Origin: a virus
IMG/VR virus record: IMGVR_UViG_3300006916_000450
Coordinates: 1-21,988 of that record
DNA length: 21,988 nucleotides
Strand: one strand, 5' to 3'
The translations under genes were made by a program, and so were the position numbers. The first letter of the stretch is position 1. The number at the start of each line of letters is the position of its first letter. Shown one piece after another: positions 20,649-21,988 of the stretch. The notes beneath the pieces were generated by a model, which saw only the letters and a program-made list of their open reading frames with translations, had not been told where the DNA came from and did not search any database.

Positions 20649-21187
20649 TTCAAATGGGATTGCAGGATGTCATCAAATGCATCCATCAGCTTCTTCCTGA
20701 TCTTCTCATTTGCCTTCTTGTACTTGTTATCAAAAGCAGTCCGAATGAATGGCTGTGCTCTTGATCCTGGGTGTTCAATCTCCCTGGTGATCACCTCATC
20801 AGCTTCACCGAAAATCCGGAAGGGTTTCTTTGTGCTGGTTCTTTTGCCTGCAGCTGTTCCCAGCTCCACCAGGTGAGCATATCTGCCACCCACACGGCCC
20901 TGCCTGGCTGATGGTCCGATGCGTACCCTGGCATGCACTTTGCCTGTCCCGCTGGCTGTATTGGAAACCCGGTACACCCTGACAGTGATGCTTTTCTTCA
21001 GCTCTCCAGTCTTGCCCACTGGTGCCAGCTTTCTCATCTCTGTGGCAATGGGTGTGCCAGCTGCTCTCATGGCGCTGGTGAATACCTTCTTCAGCTTGTC
21101 TGGATCCAGGGCAGCAAGTGCCTGGATGTGCTTCTCAAACTCTGCAGGCTTGATGTCAAATGTTGCTGTGCTCTTGAATCCTGCCAT
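20645..21187 (-). CDS. HK97 gp10-like neck/tail protein
   Basis: A 180-aa protein with the gp10 family pattern: MRAAGTPIATEMRKLAPVGKTGELKKSI (about 40-67), RYAHLVELGT (about 102-111) and HPGSRAQPFIRTAFDN (about 138-153). In HK97-like phages this protein helps tail attachment or neck assembly. It is somewhat longer than typical because of an insertion between HLVELGT and the PGSRAQPF motif. It is coupled to the adaptor gene upstream by TGATG and to DUF3168 downstream by ATGA. Confidence 0.85.
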   Translation of the reverse strand: MAGFKSTATFDIKPAEFEKHIQALAALDPDKLKKVFTSAMRAAGTPIATEMRKLAPVGKTGELKKSITVRVYRVSNTASGTGKVHARVRIGPSARQGRVGGRYAHLVELGTAAGKRTSTKKPFRIFGEADEVITREIEHPGSRAQPFIRTAFDNKYKKANEKIRKKLMDAFDDILQSHLK

Positions 21188-21507
21188 CAGTCATTGTCTC
21201 TTGCCACCGCTGTGATTCTCAGACCTTCTTGCCTTCCAATCTCAGCAATGGCTGTCACCTCATAGGTGTCTGATCCATAGCTGATGCGGTGTGTGGTTTT
21301 CACATCAGATCTGAAGCGGATGGTGAACACCTTGGTGGCCACTGTCACCCGCTGATCTGCTTCTTCTCTTTCCTTCGCTCCTGGATCCCGGACCTCTGCC
21401 CAGACTGTTGCCAGGAGCACATATGCATTGCCCCTCTGGTTCCAGCTGTCTGTGCTGGATCCTCTCTGTAGGATGGAGATCCTTCTATCCAATCGCCCTG
21501 GCTCCAT
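21187..21507 (-). CDS. Head-tail adaptor (head closure) protein
   Basis: A 106-aa protein with the family's opening MEPGRLDRRISILQRGSSTDSWNQRGNAYVLLATVWAEVRD, then a beta-rich core (TVATKVFTIRFRSDVKTTHRISYGSDTYEVTAIAEIGRQ). Members close the connector and link it to the tail. The length is normal. Both ends are one-base TGATG overlaps with its neighbours. Confidence 0.9.
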   Translation of the reverse strand: MEPGRLDRRISILQRGSSTDSWNQRGNAYVLLATVWAEVRDPGAKEREEADQRVTVATKVFTIRFRSDVKTTHRISYGSDTYEVTAIAEIGRQEGLRITAVARDND

Positions 21508-21988
21508 CAGAAAGTGCTGGGCTTGAATTTGTCCATCAGGAACTTGGCCCCATGCACCAGGGGAGCTGACTGCACCCCCACCAGGACATCCTTCCTGTGC
21601 TCATACAGATGACCAATGATCAAAAGCATGGCGCTCTTCAATGTCTCTGGCACTGTGGTGTATCCGGCATCACCAGCGATCTGGACAGCATTCAGCCGAT
21701 CATCCACCTCTGTGGGCAGGTCATCGAATTGCACCCGCATTGGGTGGCTCTTCACATCAGAATTCCAGTGTGTGCCTGAATAGGTCTGCAGTGTGTTGTT
21801 GGTGTCATAGTATTTCACTGTGAGGATCCTGATCCCAGGTCCCACATGGATCTTCATCACGCTGCTGAAGTGGTCTGCATAGTAGGTGAAGCCGCAGCTG
21901 GACAGGTATTGCCCAGTGTACTCTTCCACAATCTCTCCTGCTGTGCTGATCAGGGAGGTGATCAGTGCATCCTCATCACTGTGGTCCA
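21507..21988 (-). CDS. Head-tail connector (gp6-like), 5' end cut by window
   Basis: At least 159 aa; the frame remains open to the window edge (DHSDEDALITSLISTAGEIVEEYTGQYLS), so the true start lies outside. The helical opening with D-E-D-A-L-I followed by VEEYTGQ is typical of gp6/connector proteins, which form a ring under the portal. The rest has beta strands and ends with ETLKSAMLLIIGHLYEHRKDVLVG, also characteristic. A shorter internal start (GTG at 21929) is possible but would remove the conserved helix. It ends in TGATG with the adaptor gene. Confidence 0.8.
   Translation of the reverse strand, partial: DHSDEDALITSLISTAGEIVEEYTGQYLSSCGFTYYADHFSSVMKIHVGPGIRILTVKYYDTNNTLQTYSGTHWNSDVKSHPMRVQFDDLPTEVDDRLNAVQIAGDAGYTTVPETLKSAMLLIIGHLYEHRKDVLVGVQSAPLVHGAKFLMDKFKPSTF

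Overview
This window is about 22 kb of a temperate, long-tailed (siphovirus-like) bacteriophage genome. The host is probably a member of the Bacteroidota or a close relative. Four things point there: the integrase has the N-terminal arm-binding domain typical of that phylum; a leftward promoter matches the Bacteroidota consensus (TTG, 19 nt, TACATTTG); most genes start without a Shine-Dalgarno sequence; and the small replication and lysis genes resemble those of Bacteroidota phages. The host call is an inference. No tRNA, CRISPR array, insertion sequence or host housekeeping gene was seen.

Layout. (1) 49-1819, minus strand: a 325-aa protein of unknown function, an HNH endonuclease and a small candidate packaging protein, reading left toward the large terminase, which lies outside the window. 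(2) 1820-2008: a divergent control region with three copies of an operator-like palindrome (TTGT-N7-ACAA) and a leftward promoter. (3) 2009-7229, plus strand: a tightly overlapping early operon. It holds an excisionase-like HTH protein, two unknown proteins, a DnaA domain IV-like protein, a small acidic-tailed protein, a DnaD-like replication protein with a Phg_2220_C domain, a RecA/DnaB-fold ATPase and four small proteins. (4) 7230-8549, minus: the tyrosine integrase. (5) 8550-8911: a 362-bp region without a confident gene, read here as attP. It has five same-orientation arm-type repeats, a tandem 10-bp repeat, an intrinsic terminator and a segment resembling the 3' end of tmRNA or tRNA-Ala. 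(6) 8912-10356, plus: a holin-like membrane protein and a metallophosphoesterase. (7) 10357-21988, minus: the late operon. Read in the direction of transcription it runs head-tail connector, head-tail adaptor, HK97 gp10-like protein, tail completion protein, a small acidic protein, major tail protein, G/GT tail chaperones with a -1 frameshift, tape measure, hub/fibre, a 44-aa ORF, three small membrane or coiled-coil proteins, a DUF5675 lysis protein and a VRR-NUC nuclease.

How it fits together. The minus-strand genes at the left edge (HNH, candidate small terminase) and at the right edge (connector) are two ends of one packaging-head-tail operon that would join across the window edges in a circular or permuted genome. 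In that map nearly all transcription radiates from the 189-bp switch at 1820-2008: early replication genes to the right, packaging and structural genes to the left. attP is uninterrupted, so the sequence is the excised or virion form. On integration the prophage would open near 8740, leaving int at one end and the holin/metallophosphoesterase pair at the other.

The strongest signals are a lambda-type GGGAAAG slippery heptamer directly before the stop of the G-like chaperone, the arm-repeat architecture of attP, the three-operator switch with no recognisable repressor beside it, and a lone DnaA-C-terminal-like protein in the replication module.
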